From Cristatella mucedo (taxonomy: Eukaryota; Bryozoa; Phylactolaemata; Cristatellidae): 64,000 bases of DNA. The notes under the pieces were generated by a model. It was not told where the DNA came from, ran no database searches, and worked only from the letters and a program-made list of their open reading frames with translations. Of this stretch, positions 24,359-36,044 are shown piece after piece. Position numbers and translations under genes: made by a program. Where the stretch lies: NCBI GenBank assembly GCA_009760855.2, contig WPIO01000014.1, positions 1,982,001 through 2,046,000 of the forward strand, written 5' to 3'. Numbering within the stretch: position 1 is the first letter of the stretch; each line of letters begins with the position of its first letter.

Positions 24359-27300
24359 CCTGTCTCTCTCTCTCTCTATCTCCCTGTCTCTCTGTCTCTC
24401 TCTGATTTTCTTTTATTCTTTGTTCTGCACTTTTTTTCTGTCACTCAGTTTTCGGCATGTAGCTTGAGCTTTTTTTTTTTTAATGGTTCTACTCTCATCG
24501 ACTGGTTATGAAAAGAGCATTTCGTTTCGTCACGGTTGTTGCTAGTGTGTGCTGATGCCGTGTAACCTTTGCCTGCGGTAACCTTTGCTCCCACCACCCG
24601 AACCACAGGAAGAGCAGCAAGGATCCTCTGGATCTACAGGTCTAAACTGACAAGAGCTCTCTCAGCTCATGGCAAGTAATCGTACCAGCACTGCTTGGGG
24701 ATTCAGATCCCTGGCTACTACTCCATTTCGATCCTAACAGAGATACTCTGGGATTCCGAGAAATTCACTACGGGCTTCACATGCTTGTACACTTGCATGG
24801 CTTGCAGATCGAGCCTCTGCACATGTCTATTTAGTCCAGAGCACCGTAAAACTCAAAATTAAGAACCATTGTAAAGAGCAGCAGCATCTGTGGCTTGTAG
24901 GTGAGTTGGTGTGATAGCCAAGATATTGCAGATTTGGTCTGCATCCTGTTGGAAGTGGAAGTATTTTCTGCTCAACCGGCCTTGTGTCGCCTAGGCTTTC
25001 AATCTAAAACTCACTCACAAGCTCCCAAAATTAACTACAGAAGGAAGGTTGCTCACACGAATAATAGTCACATTGCTTAACCTGGCCTGCAAATTCTTGT
25101 GTGTCTAATCTAGGTCTGCCCAAACCGGCAGCTACCTCCTTCCTCCTATTGGGGGGGGGTGGGGGTTAGGTGGTGTGGGTGGAGGGAGGTGAAGGCATTT
25201 TGACGAAATGCTGGCTATGAGCATAGGATCACTCCCGACTTGCCTCACGACATCCCCTGACTTGACCGCATTTAAAAAGAACTTAAAAATGCACTTATTT
25301 ATGACAGCATGTAGTGGGTCCCTGTGATTCGTCCTTTATGTGCTTATGAGTGCTGACACTGTGCATGAGGCCACTAGCCACACTTGCATGCTGACCCTGT
25401 GAATGTCACCCCTAACCATGTTATTCATGTTGTTTATCAAGCATTATATCACTTGCCAGATCGTGCTTCCTTCGCTGCAAATGTAAAGCGCCTAGAAAGA
25501 GATTGAGTTCTTTGAGGGTGCTTTATCAAGTGTATTACTATTATTATTAACTGCTCGTGTAGCTGTTCACTGTCAGATGCTTGCGAATTCCGACTGTTGA
25601 AGATTGCATATTGGCTATGTCGACCTTTACCTGATGCACAGCCCATACGGTGGTATGGTCGTCGAAACCTACAAGGAAATGCTGAAGCTGAAGGATGAGG
25701 GCCTGATCAGGTACTGACCTACTTGCACGGCTGCCTTCCATGCTGCCACTGCTGCTGTTGCTGCTGCTGCTGCTGCTCCTGCTCCCACTACTGCTGCTGT
25801 GCACTGGCATTTAATCGTGGCTCTGGGAGCACGAGCCCAATTGTCTTTACTTATGTGGTTTTGCAAAGCAGTAGCTGCTCCACATTCTCATTTAATCAGA
25901 TTTGGATGAGGTTTAGTTGGGGTTCAATTGAAAACCTTGCCTTCCTGCTTTAGGTGGTTATATTTATTGCCAGTGCCAATGTATGTGCCGGTTATTATAC
26001 AGCAATTGCAAGCTATGGATACTTCACTGGATTGCAAAGGCATTATTTGCACAAGTTTGAATTGTGTCATCGATTGCTTGCTAGCTAAGATGTCAGCAGG
26101 ATCTGGTAGTCTGGATGGAGATTGCCCTATCACCTATTTAGAGGAGTTGGATAAGACTGCTATCTATTAGGTATTTGTTGATGCTGCACTATTTTAGAGA
26201 CATGCTATAGTGCTCTTTGCACGTGTCTTCTTTGCTTTTTACCAAATGCTAGGAGCCTCATCTTTGATGTTTATTTTACTGCACTTCAGGTCACTTGCAT
26301 ATGGACGATGTCATTTATTTTTGTGTGTGACGACTCTTTCAGGTCGGTTGGTGTGTCTAACTTTGGTGTGCAGCATCTGGAAGGGTTGGTTGCCGCCGGA
26401 CTGCCGCCACCCAGCGTCAACCAGATCGAGCTGCACCCGTGGCAGTGGCAGCCCAAGCAGGCCATCGTCAAGTACTGCCTGGACAAGGGCATCGCTGTTA
26501 TGGGCTACGCTCCACTGACCAAAGGCGAAAGGCTGGATGCTCCCGAAATCGTTCGACTTGCTGAGAAGTATGGCTGTGGCCCCCATAGAATAGGCTGCAA
26601 AGGGGGGGGGGCTTCTTGCATGCCACCACCGTCTTTGTCCCACGTGAGAGCTTGGCTATGGTATGCAAGGCTCTCATCCAGCCTACTTCATACGCTGTCG
26701 TTGTCCTTAACCTTTAGTCTGGGTTGGGATTGCCTGTCTATGAAAAATGTCTAGAATACGTCCCCCCCCCCCCCCCCCCCCCCCCGCTATAATGCTGGAT
26801 AGTGCGGACCTGTCTCACCTGGCACTATAGAAGGTGACATTGTTAGGGGAGGATGCTTACCTAAATCAGCAATGGCCTGCTCAGAGCAGGAACTAACAGG
26901 TGCTCAGCTAGAGCACAAGAGGTAAGAGCATCAGCATAGCATTAGCAAATGAGCCAGAGCATGTAGTGAATGCATGTGCATACTCAAGTATGAGGTGTGT
27001 GCTGTGCATGTATGGGCAACGAAGCAGGTGCATGCAGCATATCATCCTATTAAGTTATGATTAACCAATGTGAAATTGTCTTTAATATACCAGGGTTCAA
27101 TGGGAGTAAGCCATTAACGACTAATGCTCTTAGAGTTAATAATGATTATGTTAAATAATTGTAATAATGTATTTTGAATTGCAGGTATATCAATATATTG
27201 CAATAATTTGCTTACTTTCCAGCATACGTAAAAGAGATTTAGTTCTCTATGCAGACATTTTATTATTGCTACTATTGTATGTGGACGTTTGAGTGTGACT

Positions 27301-30300
27301 TTTTTGAGCCGAGTTCAGCGCGGCATGCCAGCTGTGACATGCTCTATTGAATTGAATAGGCATGGGAAGACCAACGCTCAGATCCTTCTCAGATACAGCC
27401 TGCAGATGAACTTCATCACAATACCTAAGTCGTCTAAAATAAAGAGAATCGAAGAAAATGCAGCCGTGTTCGACTGGTGCCTCGATGATGAGGACATGGT
27501 ATTGCTGGTAAGCCGCTCTGCTGCTGTGCATACGCATTGCTAGAGTGCTTGTGTTTGTGCACGTGTGCTTGCTTTTGTAGCTAGCCGCAGGCTGCATACT
27601 GAGCAGACTGCAACTCTCGATTTGCTATTTTCTTGTTTCAGACCAATGCTTTTCGGTTTTGTTTGAGTTTGATAACTTGATTCAATACCTTTTGCTGTAC
27701 ATGTCATCAAACGTCTTTGAATTGTTTTGTCTGCAGGCATGAACATATATAGTAAAATGTATCCAATCAAAATTAGAAATGAGCTCCTGCAGTGTTATAC
27801 AAGTAGTACTGAACTTGGATTTGAAACTTCAAATGGTTCCTTTAAGTATTGGCCGGGTTATGGAGTTTACAATGCACAAAGGTAGACTGTAAATACTGTT
27901 AAAGCTGTTAAAAGTCACTTGCATGTACCTCGAAGAGCTGCAAGCTTGTACTTCAGTGTATCAAGTTTAAACTAGTTTCAACACGTCATATATGATGCAA
28001 ATATCGACAAAATAGTTATTGGGGATTTGTTGCTTCTGATTTACTTCCGGAATTAGGCATGGTTTGCCTAATCGCTTTTTAATGCTTTCATTTTACACGG
28101 AAATCCTCAACACTTCAAATCCAATTTCTAGTGTTTTTCTGTTGAAAGATACCCTAAACAATTATTCTATTGATTTACCATTCGTCTCAGTACTTTCTTG
28201 ACACTCACCCATAACACGATTGGTCGTCTATGGGACGAAGTTGTAAGTTGGCTGAGAGCTCTAGACACTAGCATCAGATCGCCGGCTGGAAATGAAATAA
28301 ATTGCATGTGGTTTGGCATGCTATACCGTATGATGTAACTCTTTAACTCGCCGAGTCTGTGCTAGCATGAAAAGTGGAAGTGACTGCTAATCAGGGAGCG
28401 AGCTACATCCTACTAGTATTAGTGGTTTTTACCACCTGTGCTGTGGTTGGCATCCTAACTAAATTGTGTTTTGCTGTGGGGATGTATGCAGATAATTGGT
28501 AGGTACCAGTAAATTTAAAACTGCATTAAGTGTGTATATATATTGTAATATAATTATCAATGTATAGCTTGGAGAATTTTCCTCTTTGGTATATATAAAT
28601 CGTTTTTAAATGAAGTTTTTCCGAAATCACAATTACCATAGTTGATCTACTTTGCTACAATGCTGTCTTCTACTGTACCTTCACCGGGAACATCTATTAA
28701 ACTGTACCTGCTACGAGCCACCCAACAGGGGATTTCACAAATCGACTCTGAGCTGTACCTCAAAATTTGAGCATCTTCTTTGGCTTAAAGACTGTTGGTG
28801 ACAGAAGCATCTACTCTGCTGGTCTCAGACTGTGGAACCTTTTCTCGCCGACCTGCACTGGTTACCAGTCAAGCAACGGATTGACTTCAAGGTTTTGTCG
28901 CTCACTTTTAGGTCTCTTCATTCTATGGCTCCAGCCTATCTTTCAGAGATACTACCCCATCAGGCAAAGCATCGTACCACTCGCTTTTCGGAATCCAACA
29001 GTCTAGAAATACCTCGTACAAACCTTAAATCCTTTGGAGACCGTGCATTTAGCTCGTATGCTCCCACAGCCTGGAACTCCCTCCCGACCTGCATCAGAAC
29101 ATCCCGTGACCTGACCACATTTAAAAGAAACTTAAAAACATACCTATTTAGGACAGCATTTAGTGGGTCCTTGTGATTCGTCCTCGATGTGCTTATGCGT
29201 GCTGACACTGTTCATGCTGCCACTAACCACATTTGCATGCTGACCCAGTGCATGTAACCCCTAACCATGTTATTCATTTTGTTTGTTTTTCAAGCATGAT
29301 TTTACTTACTATTCTATTGCGTATCACTTTGCAGCAAATGTAAAGCGCCTAGAAAGAGATTAAGTTCTCTGAGGGCGCTTTATCAAGTGCAATATTATTA
29401 TTATTACTTCCACAATTCGTATACAATGCCATCTCCCCCTACCGACTGTGGCACATGCTTTCCAGCCTCCCTATGCTACATCTAGACGTCTCATTTTCTC
29501 TATTGCCCACCCGACTCAGGTACACTTCTCATTTCCTTTTTGTTGCATGAGATAGAGTCGATTGGCTACCGTATGGCAACCACAGGCGCCTAGGCTTTGG
29601 CTGTGCTATATGAATCATGCAGCATAACACGCTCTTAGTCCTTGAGGCTTGGTAGAGTTACAGGCAGAGCTACATGATATTACATTGAGTCAATCGGTCC
29701 TTCAAAGGTATTTTCTCCCAGCCATCTGGATGCAATTAACCCTTATGAATCCATCTAATGTATGTGTAGTGAGTGTACCACGGTGAAAACCTCAGTCTAG
29801 CTCATGTTAACCTGAAGAATATCAGTTCTTGAGGCCGATCTGTGTTGCTGGATGTGTATGGTTTTGACTTAAAGTGAATTGATGTGCACTGCAATACAAG
29901 GGCCCTTACTAGACAATACCTGCCATGAAGCTGCTTAACGAGACAACTTTAATTAGTTACTCCTACTGCTAAAATACAAAATTAAAATAATGATGAGCAT
30001 TAATAATTATTAATTTATTCTCAAACAGAACTATCGAAGGTTGTGGAATTGTGAGCTGAGTTTTTTTTTTGCATTGAGCAGGGAACGATGCTGCGACCTT
30101 TAAGTTACCATCCTTCTACTCTATCGATTCGGCTTTCCGGGCTATCAGTCTGTGGTACTTCACAAAGGCTTGAAGGCTTGGCTCTAAAAATGTTGCTCGT
30201 GCACCTGAGCCAAATTGCAGTGTACTGCCTGAATGCACATGTATTCTTTAATTGAATGTGAGTGCCAAGTTATGTCTCCTGTAATCGGAGATCAGAGATT

Positions 30301-31272
30301 GTATCTGCTGCTAGACTAAAATAAAGTAAAGATCAGTTGATTTCACAGCCTCATTTATATAGAAGCAGAAACCTTGTGGCTCTTACCCTGCATACAGTAG
30401 GCAATAGAGGATCTGCTTCGGGACTTGAACTCATGACCTAGGTCGTGAGTGCGAGCTTCTTACCCTTAGCCCAAGACCCAGGATTAACTCTAGTCCAGGC
30501 CTCTAGGATAACTTCCATGAGGAGTCTGCTGCAGTTGCTTGGCACCCCTGAATGGCAGAGTGTGTCTGGCCTTTAGGGATTGCACTTAAAGCAGTAAGTC
30601 TAAAGCATTCAACTATGACTGGTGCCGGAACCTCATATTGGTGTAGGAGAGGCTGATTTAGTTTTACGTTGCAAATTAGCTGAATAATTAATATTAATTG
30701 CATGCATAGTTGTGTAAATGTGCTTTGTGCATTTTCCTGGGAAGGTGATTCATATCTTTAACATGGTTTTTCTAGTGATCCATATCTAAAAAGGTTGAGT
30801 TGTATCTGTTAAGACATGCTAAACTATTTATGCTTGATCTCTTGATTGAATTTTCACGGATGTATATCCATATATTGGACAGCTTTTAAACAATATTTTT
30901 CGACTACTTCATGGTAAAATATATACCCATATATATATACCAGGCTGTTCCCTCAGCCTAGCTTGTCATTGATGACATTGATTTATACGTAGTAAGCAGT
31001 ATCCATTCGCCTTTGTTAAGGTGTATCGTACCACTTGCAGTTTTTTATTAATATTTTACACGGATTGATAATTACTAATGTAGGAATATTTTCATCAACA
31101 GTATCGACCTTGGTTGTGCCAGCCTCCTTAGATGTTCATCATTGTGCTCATAGAATGTGAAACCATGCCAATTCCTCAGATACCTCGTATCTATGTGTAC
31201 TTGCTCTTTCAGAACTTGCTTCCTGCATGGTCGTGTGACTGGGATCCGACGATTTCACCCTGGACCGGATGA
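22449..31272 (+). CDS. Aldo-keto reductase (AKR copy 1), six exons
   Basis: Exons 22449-22624, 23760-23906, 25603-25710, 26343-26567, 27360-27507 and 31213-31272 join to 287 residues. The fold is a TIM barrel that reduces aldehydes or ketones with NADPH in the cytosol. The catalytic tetrad is in place with the family's usual spacing: Asp53 (MIDTAQFY), Tyr58, Lys87 (VVTKLW) and His120 (LMHSP). GVSNFG and NQIELHPW (exon 4) and the cofactor motif IPKSS at 240-244 are also present. Length matches the short AKR subfamilies (about 275-290 aa), not the 320-aa mammalian AKR1 type. HSP replaces the commoner HWP. All introns are GT..AG with consistent phases. The start ATG follows no in-frame alternative that aligns with the paralogue. 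A polyA signal lies at 31477. Its substrate is unknown. Confidence 0.93.
22625..23759 (+). other. AKR copy 1 intron 1
   Basis: Besides a poly-C tract (about 23030), the minus strand from about 23075 to 22672 is free of stops for roughly 130 codons (see findings). No repeat family recognised. Confidence 0.5.
23760..23906 (+). CDS. AKR copy 1 exon 2
   Basis: 147 bp. It completes the Glu codon, then reads NEKYVGDGVKKF through VVTKLWDDNHG to ELRK. It carries catalytic Lys87. Acceptor TTTTAG, donor GTAAGC. Confidence 0.93.
24276..24403. repeat. (CT)n microsatellite in AKR copy 1 intron 2
   Basis: About 128 bp of CT with CCCTGT and TATC interruptions. Confidence 0.95.
25220..25547 (+). mobile_element. 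LINE family A 3' end in AKR copy 1 intron 2
   Basis: It has the coding tail (CCTGACTTGACCGCATTTAA), the 3' UTR, the hairpin AGCGCC..GGGTGCT and an (ATT)n tail. It ends only 55 bp before exon 3, close to where the branch point and polypyrimidine tract would be. Confidence 0.85.
25603..25710 (+). CDS. AKR copy 1 exon 3
   Basis: 108 bp encoding [17 protein letters not shown] through KLKDEGLIR. It carries catalytic His120. Acceptor TTGAAG is a weak polypyrimidine context, but the phase and length match copy 2 exactly. Confidence 0.9.
25741..25802. repeat. Imperfect (CTG)n tract in intron 3 of AKR copy 1
   Basis: About 20 mostly CTG triplets with CCT, CCA and CTA interruptions. Confidence 0.85.
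26343..26567 (+). CDS. AKR copy 1 exon 4
   Basis: 225 bp encoding [38 protein letters not shown] and ending LAEK. Roughly 80% identical at protein level to copy 2 exon 4 by eye. Donor GTATGG. Confidence 0.92.
26568..27359 (+). other. AKR copy 1 intron 4
   Basis: Intron of 792 bp with a G run (26599) and a 24-bp poly-C tract (26762-26785). AT-rich in its second half. Confidence 0.6.
27360..27507 (+). CDS. AKR copy 1 exon 5
   Basis: 148 bp encoding [39 protein letters not shown] and the DDEDMVLL end. IPKSS is the NADPH phosphate-binding motif. Confidence 0.92.
28770..29690 (+). mobile_element. LINE family B interrupted by a nested LINE family A copy
   Basis: 28770-28842 is family B (AAAGACTGTTGGTGACAGAA to CAGACTGTGGAACC). 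28843-29407 is a 5'-truncated family A with hairpin tail. Family B resumes at 29411 exactly where it stopped (CTTCCACAATTCG) and runs to its ATTACATT end near 29690. So family A inserted into an older B copy. Confidence 0.85.
28843..29407 (+). mobile_element. LINE family A, 5' truncated, nested
   Basis: It starts in the coding region (CTCGCCGACCTGCACTGG) and reads APAYLSEILPHQ, NLKSFGDRAFSSYAP and the C-terminal FKRNLKTYLFR. It ends with the 3' UTR, AGCGCC..GGCGCT hairpin and (ATT)n. Confidence 0.88.
30325..30482 (-). repeat. SINE family D, reversed
   Basis: The minus strand shows a tRNA-like head with box-B-like GGTCATGAGTTCAAGTCCC, then CTTCTATATAAATGAGGCTG and a tail ending CAACTGATCTTTACTTT. 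It is one of the clearer family D copies. Confidence 0.7.
31213..31272 (+). CDS. AKR copy 1 exon 6 (C-terminus)
   Basis: 60 bp including TGA, encoding NLLPAWSCDWDPTISPWTG. It follows a CTCTTTCAG acceptor. The copy 2 counterpart [19 protein letters not shown] confirms this far-away exon. Confidence 0.92.
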   Translation, partial: NLLPAWSCDWDPTISPWTG

Positions 31273-31476
31273 TGCTCGTTTACTTGGACGGTTCCATTCA
31301 GCCGGTATTGTGCATCGCTTTTGCTAGTTCGTTATTCAATCAGGCGGAATAGTAGACTGATCTGTATCTGGCTATCTGCTGCTTGCTGTTGCTATCGCAA
31401 TTTATGCAAAGAGGCAGCCCAATGCTTGCTCCCTCGTATACTATCGGCTATTGCAAAGCTGCTGTCTGTGCCGTCA

Positions 31477-31482
31477 AATAAA
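31477..31482 (+). terminator. Polyadenylation signal of AKR copy 1
   Basis: AATAAA about 205 bp after the stop codon, the first on this strand after the gene. Confidence 0.6.
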
Positions 31483-32149
31483 CTGTCGTAACTGCTACTG
31501 TTTGCTTGCTTCAATGTTGGGCTGTTTCACCGGGTGTTTAATCCCTTCTTTTCGTGCCATCCTGCGACCACAGCAAGCTTTAATCGGATGCGTTTGCATG
31601 GCCGTGAGTAGACCGTGCAGTTGTTTGGTGAACCGGTGTTGCACAAACTCTTGATTGGCTGCGGCTGATTGGCTTCAGTATGAATCAGGGCTACGAAACG
31701 AACGTATAGAGTGAGCACAAGAAAGTCGAAGGGAGGCCGCCACGTTGCCCTCGCTTCGTGGTGGTAGTGGGAGCCAGAGTCAGACTGGTTAAAGCGTCCG
31801 ACAAGGGTAGGGTAGGGTAGAAACACTGCGATTGAAGATAACCTCTGGCTATCCTTTTCGAGGAAAGCCCCACAGCGATATCTTGGCAAGCCACTTACCA
31901 GAGCTTTGACCCGAGGCGATTAGCGGTGGGTCAAAGCGAGATGGCTATTTCACATTTATCGCACGAACATCAAGCCACACACTAACGTGTCGAATGAGTG
32001 GAACTAATGTATCAACGCCAAATAAGAACCATCGCCAATAGTAAACAATAAGTATTTTTGGCAAAATCCCAAGTATGTTATTCAGCCGCCGGCAAGATGG
32101 CACGGCTTCGTAACATGCATTGAGCTGGTGATGCCGTGGTGAGCCGTGA
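31483..32149. other. Unassigned intergenic stretch
   Basis: No recognisable exon or repeat; open frames on both strands lack known motifs. Confidence 0.4.
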
Positions 32150-32305
32150 TGACACACTAGCTAAGGCGGTTGCTTTCACGACCTTGGTCTCGAGGTCGTG
32201 GGTTCGATTCCTGCGGTGGGCGATCCTTTATCGCCACTGCAAGCGGTGGTGATAGTCGTAAAGGCTCTTCTGTCGCTGTACAAAAAGGGGCTGTTTAATC
32301 AGCTA
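32150..32305 (+). repeat. SINE family D (tRNA-headed)
   Basis: The head has box A-like TAGCTAAGGCGGTTGC and box B GGTTCGATTCC, the RNA polymerase III promoter blocks of a tRNA. A body with AAGGCTCTTCTGTCGCTGTA and a GGGCTGTTTAATCAGCT tail follows. No plausible tRNA cloverleaf closes, so this is a SINE, not a tRNA gene. Confidence 0.75.
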
Positions 32306-32357
32306 GAATTTATTTATTTGAGCTAGCTCTGCCCGGTATCAGGTCGTTACCATCGCC

Positions 32358-32498
32358 GAGCTGGTTTGGTCTAGCGGTTAAGGTGCTCGCCCCGACCAAG
32401 GTCTGACTGAGGTCGTGGGCTGGAGCCCCGAGGCATATGTGAAGCGCCTGAATAGAGATTAAGTTCTCTTGGGGCGCTATATAAATGAATTATATATT
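32358..32498 (+). repeat. SINE family C (tRNA-headed, LINE A-type tail)
   Basis: The head is TGGTTTGGTCTAGCGGTTAA (box A-like) with GGTCGTGGGCTGGAGCCCC (box B-like). The tail at 32442-32478 is AAGCGCC..AGAGATTAAGTTCTCT..GGGCGCT, then an AT-rich end. The tail has the same outer stem, inner stem and TTAAGT loop as LINE family A. Confidence 0.82.
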
Positions 32499-32954
32499 GC
32501 ATTTGCAAGTACTTAGTGGTGCGGTCTATTATCCAGTTAATTTTTTATATAAGACTTAGGTATTTTAGAGTGCATGGTTAAATTTTTGTTTGATTAAGAC
32601 CTAAAATAATTGAAATCACTAATCATTTGTTAGTGCAGCTGCCAGACGATTGGGGTCCACCTGCTTGTCACGATCTGTCATCTCGAGTTAATGCTGTCTT
32701 TGTAGTGCTGGTTTACGATGAGGTAACTCCATTCAATTCGAGATACCTTAATCCAACCCCGAAGGCTTGCAAATGGGTAGTTTTGCCGTTCACCTGTCAT
32801 CTGAAGAAAGCAATTTAGTGCCAAGTTGGAGACCTGAGAGCTGCCTTCGGGAAAACCAGAACTTGACAATCTCCTCTACATTAGTTGGAATTTCAGTTGC
32901 TGATGTCGCAGTCGGAACCCATTGAGGCAATCCCTGAATGAGCCTAAATTGGAA

Positions 32955-33105
32955 GTACTTAGGGATAAGGTGCTCGAACCTAATGACCAAGGTCGCGGGT
33001 TCGAGTTCTGCAGCATGCAATTCTGTATTGCCGACTGCAAGCTGCAGCTACGGCTCTTCTGCGGCTATATAGGGGGGCTGTGGAATCAGCTGACCTTTAC
33101 GATAG
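32955..33105 (+). repeat. SINE family D
   Basis: Box B-like GGTCGCGGGTTCGAGTTC, then CGGCTCTTCTGCGGCTATAT and GGGCTGTGGAATCAGCTGAC. Confidence 0.7.
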
Positions 33106-34278
33106 TGTATGCGGGGTGTGTGAGTGGTGTGCTAGCGCCAAAATTTACTGTGTACGTTAATTTCACTCTCCATAAAACGAAGTGAGGGAGAACAGGCGCC
33201 GTGGCTGCTTAAGTCTCGCTGACTGGTGGCATGCAAAGACGGTTGGACGGTCGGAGGTAATAATGAGATTAGCAGGAAGTAGACCGACACCGAGCTGCCA
33301 TGCAGGAGGAAGCAAACTGGATAGCAAGAAGTGCAAGATAGCAGCGGCAGCAGCGTGCTGCGACTGCTGCTGCTGCTGCTGCTATCCTTCCTATCGCGGC
33401 AGATCTGCCGTCCAACAATATCCAACATATTGAGAGGTAATGTTAGTGCGAGAAAGGCAGGTCTAATACAAATAGAGGGTGAGCTTCCCTGCTATCTTTA
33501 CTGGCAGATTAGCTCTTACACCTAAGTTACCGGCGGCTAGAAAACAAACTGTCGCGGTACGTAATCATTACATACTTGAAGTGAGCAGCCGCAAGTAGGC
33601 AGTTACATAGGTACACTCGTGCGCGTCCCAAATTTTGGTATTCAAAAAACAGAGCTTATGCAATGGATGGTTGAACTTGCATTGAATTTTCAATTCTTTC
33701 AATGGCGTAAAACTGCTAGGAATTGGGCGAGTACATTTATCATTTATTCGGAATCAAGTATGTCGTTCCTAAAAATGCGTTACATACGATTCCAGTGTCG
33801 GAGAGTCTTCAGGAAAGCGCTCGTTGTCGTATGCCCTTGGCCAGCCATTGGGAACTCAGCCTGGTTTCCAAATATAGTTTCCAGCCGCTAAAGTTTGTGT
33901 TCCAGATCGCTTGTTGTTCAGGCATCCTAGGAACATAGCCAGGAAGTAACGAAATTGTAAAAAAGGTATTGGACGGGCTGTTCACTGGAGAGCTCTCCTG
34001 GCAATCTGAGACGATTACTCAAAGTACAAAATTATTAGTGGAGCTTATTAACTTAATTTCAACGAAACAGCGAGACAGCATAACTGCAACAGTTGGTTCT
34101 GTCGATTGATCATCACCCGAAGCTAAGTTAAATAATTTGGATGCCGTTTTACGCGGCCGGAAAAAGTAAAAAGAAATGTATCTAAGTAATAGTAGAGCAC
34201 ATCATTCTACTATGTGAGTCCCTCGCGAGGAGCGAGCATTAGTTATACCAAGTTAGGTTGGTCTCGCAGGTGCCCACT
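33106..34278. other. Unassigned intergenic stretch
   Basis: A short CTG run sits at 33361-33384. Open frames on both strands have no recognised motif. No repeat family found. Confidence 0.4.
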
Positions 34279-34301
34279 TGTGTGTGTGTCTCTGTGTGTG
34301 T

Positions 34302-34352
<51 letters not shown>

Positions 34353-34369
34353 TGTGTCTGTGTCTGTGT
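34279..34369. repeat. (TG)n microsatellite
   Basis: About 90 bp of TG with TCTG variants. It abuts the 3' end of a reversed LINE B, so on that element's strand it is a (CA)n tail. Confidence 0.95.
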
Positions 34370-34806
34370 ATCTCCGTCTGTAACTCCACAAAGTCATAAA
34401 GACTATGTGGGTGTTACGCAGGAGAGTTTTGTATAGCGCACTCACAGCCTAAGCGGCTTTCGGTACGCATTCGGTAGCCAACAGACCGTCTCACGCAACA
34501 AAGAGAAAGTGGGAAGCATAGCAGAGTCAGGAGAGCAGTTGAGGTAGTGAGTAGCATAGAAGTAGCAGCTCAGGACCGCTGAAAAAGATGTGCCATAGTC
34601 AGCAGTAGGAGAGTAGTTGTCATTGCGTAAGAATTGTGGAAGCGAGTTCCACAGTCTAGGACCTGCAGAGCTAAAGCTTCTGTCGCCAACGTTCTTTAAG
34701 CTGAGGAATGAGACAGCTAATTTTTTGTCCACACGGGACCTCAGGGCACGAACAGGCTGAAACTGATGTAGCAGTTCAGCTAGGTACGGAGGAGCCAAGC
34801 CGTTGT
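34370..34806 (-). mobile_element. LINE family B 3' part, reversed
   Basis: The minus strand reads APPYLAELLHQFQPVRALRS, LAVSFLSLKNVGDRSFSSAG and the usual 3' UTR ending GGAGATACAC. It matches 48190-48660. Confidence 0.87.
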
Positions 34807-35199
34807 GTCCTCCCTTCGCGAATTAGTTCCATCAGATAATGAGTTACATCCTGCCAAAATTGCTTAAGCGCTTTGCTAGGACAACTAGCTTGAATGCCAC
34901 GCTTTAAAAGGCCGCCATCTCTTTTCGGGTTTCTATCAATCTGCATAAGTAGCAAATTATTCTAAGGAGTGCTTCCGACTTTACGTTAATCTCGCTCTAA
35001 ATTCTGAAATAAGACCGACCAAAGGTGAGGATGGACCGCACCGGGTATCGAACAGGCAGTATTATGGAGGTACTGAATTCTCATGACGGAGAAGCCTAGC
35101 TGCCGAGTTTTTGCATCAACTGTCAGCTTCCTATTGCACAGAAGCAAAGACCTACGAGTAGGGAGTCACACGAGCAAAGAGGAATGTCACAAATGCACC
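34807..35199. other. Unassigned stretch between two reversed LINE fragments
   Basis: No recognisable feature. Confidence 0.4.
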
Positions 35200-35872
35200 G
35201 ATCAGCTTGGCTTTGGTATCAACAAGTATAACATGGTTAGAGGTGGCATGCACAAGGTCAGCATGCAAAGATGTTTAGCGGCATCATGCACAGTGTCAGT
35301 AGGCATAAGCACGCAAAGAACAAATCGCAAGGACTCACTAAATGATTTCATAAATATGTGTGTTTTTAACTTATTTTTAAATGTCGTCAAGTCAGGGGAT
35401 CTCATGGCGTCAGTTGCAAGTGAGTTCCAGGCTTTGGGAGCATACGAGGTAAAGGCGCAGTCTCGCAAGGTTTTAAGGTTCGTACGTACGTATAGGTGAA
35501 CGAGTTGATTCAGAAAAGCAGGCGGTACTATGCCTAGCATGGTGGGGGAGTAGTTCTGATAGGTAGGCTGGGGCCAGAGAATGAAGGAACCTAAAAGTGA
35601 GTGACAGAACCTTGAAGTCGATGCGATGCTTGATTGGAAGCCAGTGTAGGTCGGCAAGAAGGGGTGTGATGTGGCAACTTCGACGCTTACGGCAGACAAG
35701 CCTAGCTGCAGAGTTTTGCACCAACTGTAAAAGCCTGATTGCACACGCCGGTAGACCAGCGAGCAGTGGGGGTACAGAAGTTGAGACGAGATGTCACAAA
35801 TACATGGACCAATTTAGATATAGTATCCCGTCTAGGCCAGAAAGAATTTTAGCCACGTTATGTAGCTGAACA
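35200..35872 (-). mobile_element. LINE family A C-terminal part, reversed
   Basis: The minus strand encodes VQNSAARLVCRKRRSCHITP, LADLHWLPIKHRIDFKVLSL and the C-terminal block, then part of the 3' UTR. The hairpin tail is missing. Several stops and frame changes. Confidence 0.85.
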
Positions 35873-35875
35873 TAG

Positions 35876-36039
35876 TGCCACCCCGATTTGGCCCAGTGAT
35901 TAAGGTGTACACTTAACCGAGGTCAAGGTGAATGTATATGACGACCGAGGTCGTGGACTCGAGCTCCGCGAAATACGTGAAGCGCCTGACCTGAGATTAG
36001 GTTCTCTTAGATCGCTATAATATGAACTATTATTATTAT
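35876..36039 (+). repeat. SINE family C
   Basis: Head CCCCGATTTGGCCCAGTGAT, box B-like GGTCGTGGACTCGAGCTCC, tail AAGCGCCTGACCTGAGATTA with GTTCTCTTAGATCGCT and (ATT)n. The right arm of the outer stem is mutated. Confidence 0.8.
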
Positions 36040-36044
36040 CCTTA

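Larger units (their letters stand above)
27508..31212 (+). other. AKR copy 1 intron 5
   Basis: A 3.7-kb intron with a nested LINE pair (28770-29690) and a reversed SINE D (30325-30482). The segments 27700-28770 and 30500-31200 are AT-rich with nothing recognised. Confidence 0.6.

Noticed and set aside
26568-26754. Exon 4 of AKR copy 1 reading on to 26754
   Set aside because: Copy 2 ends the exon at the equivalent AA|GT, the length (225 bp) and phase then match exactly, and the read-through has no AKR similarity.
32150-32240. Candidate tRNA gene
   Set aside because: Box A and box B are visible, but no acceptor stem closes, and related sequences with the same downstream body recur elsewhere. 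It is a SINE head.
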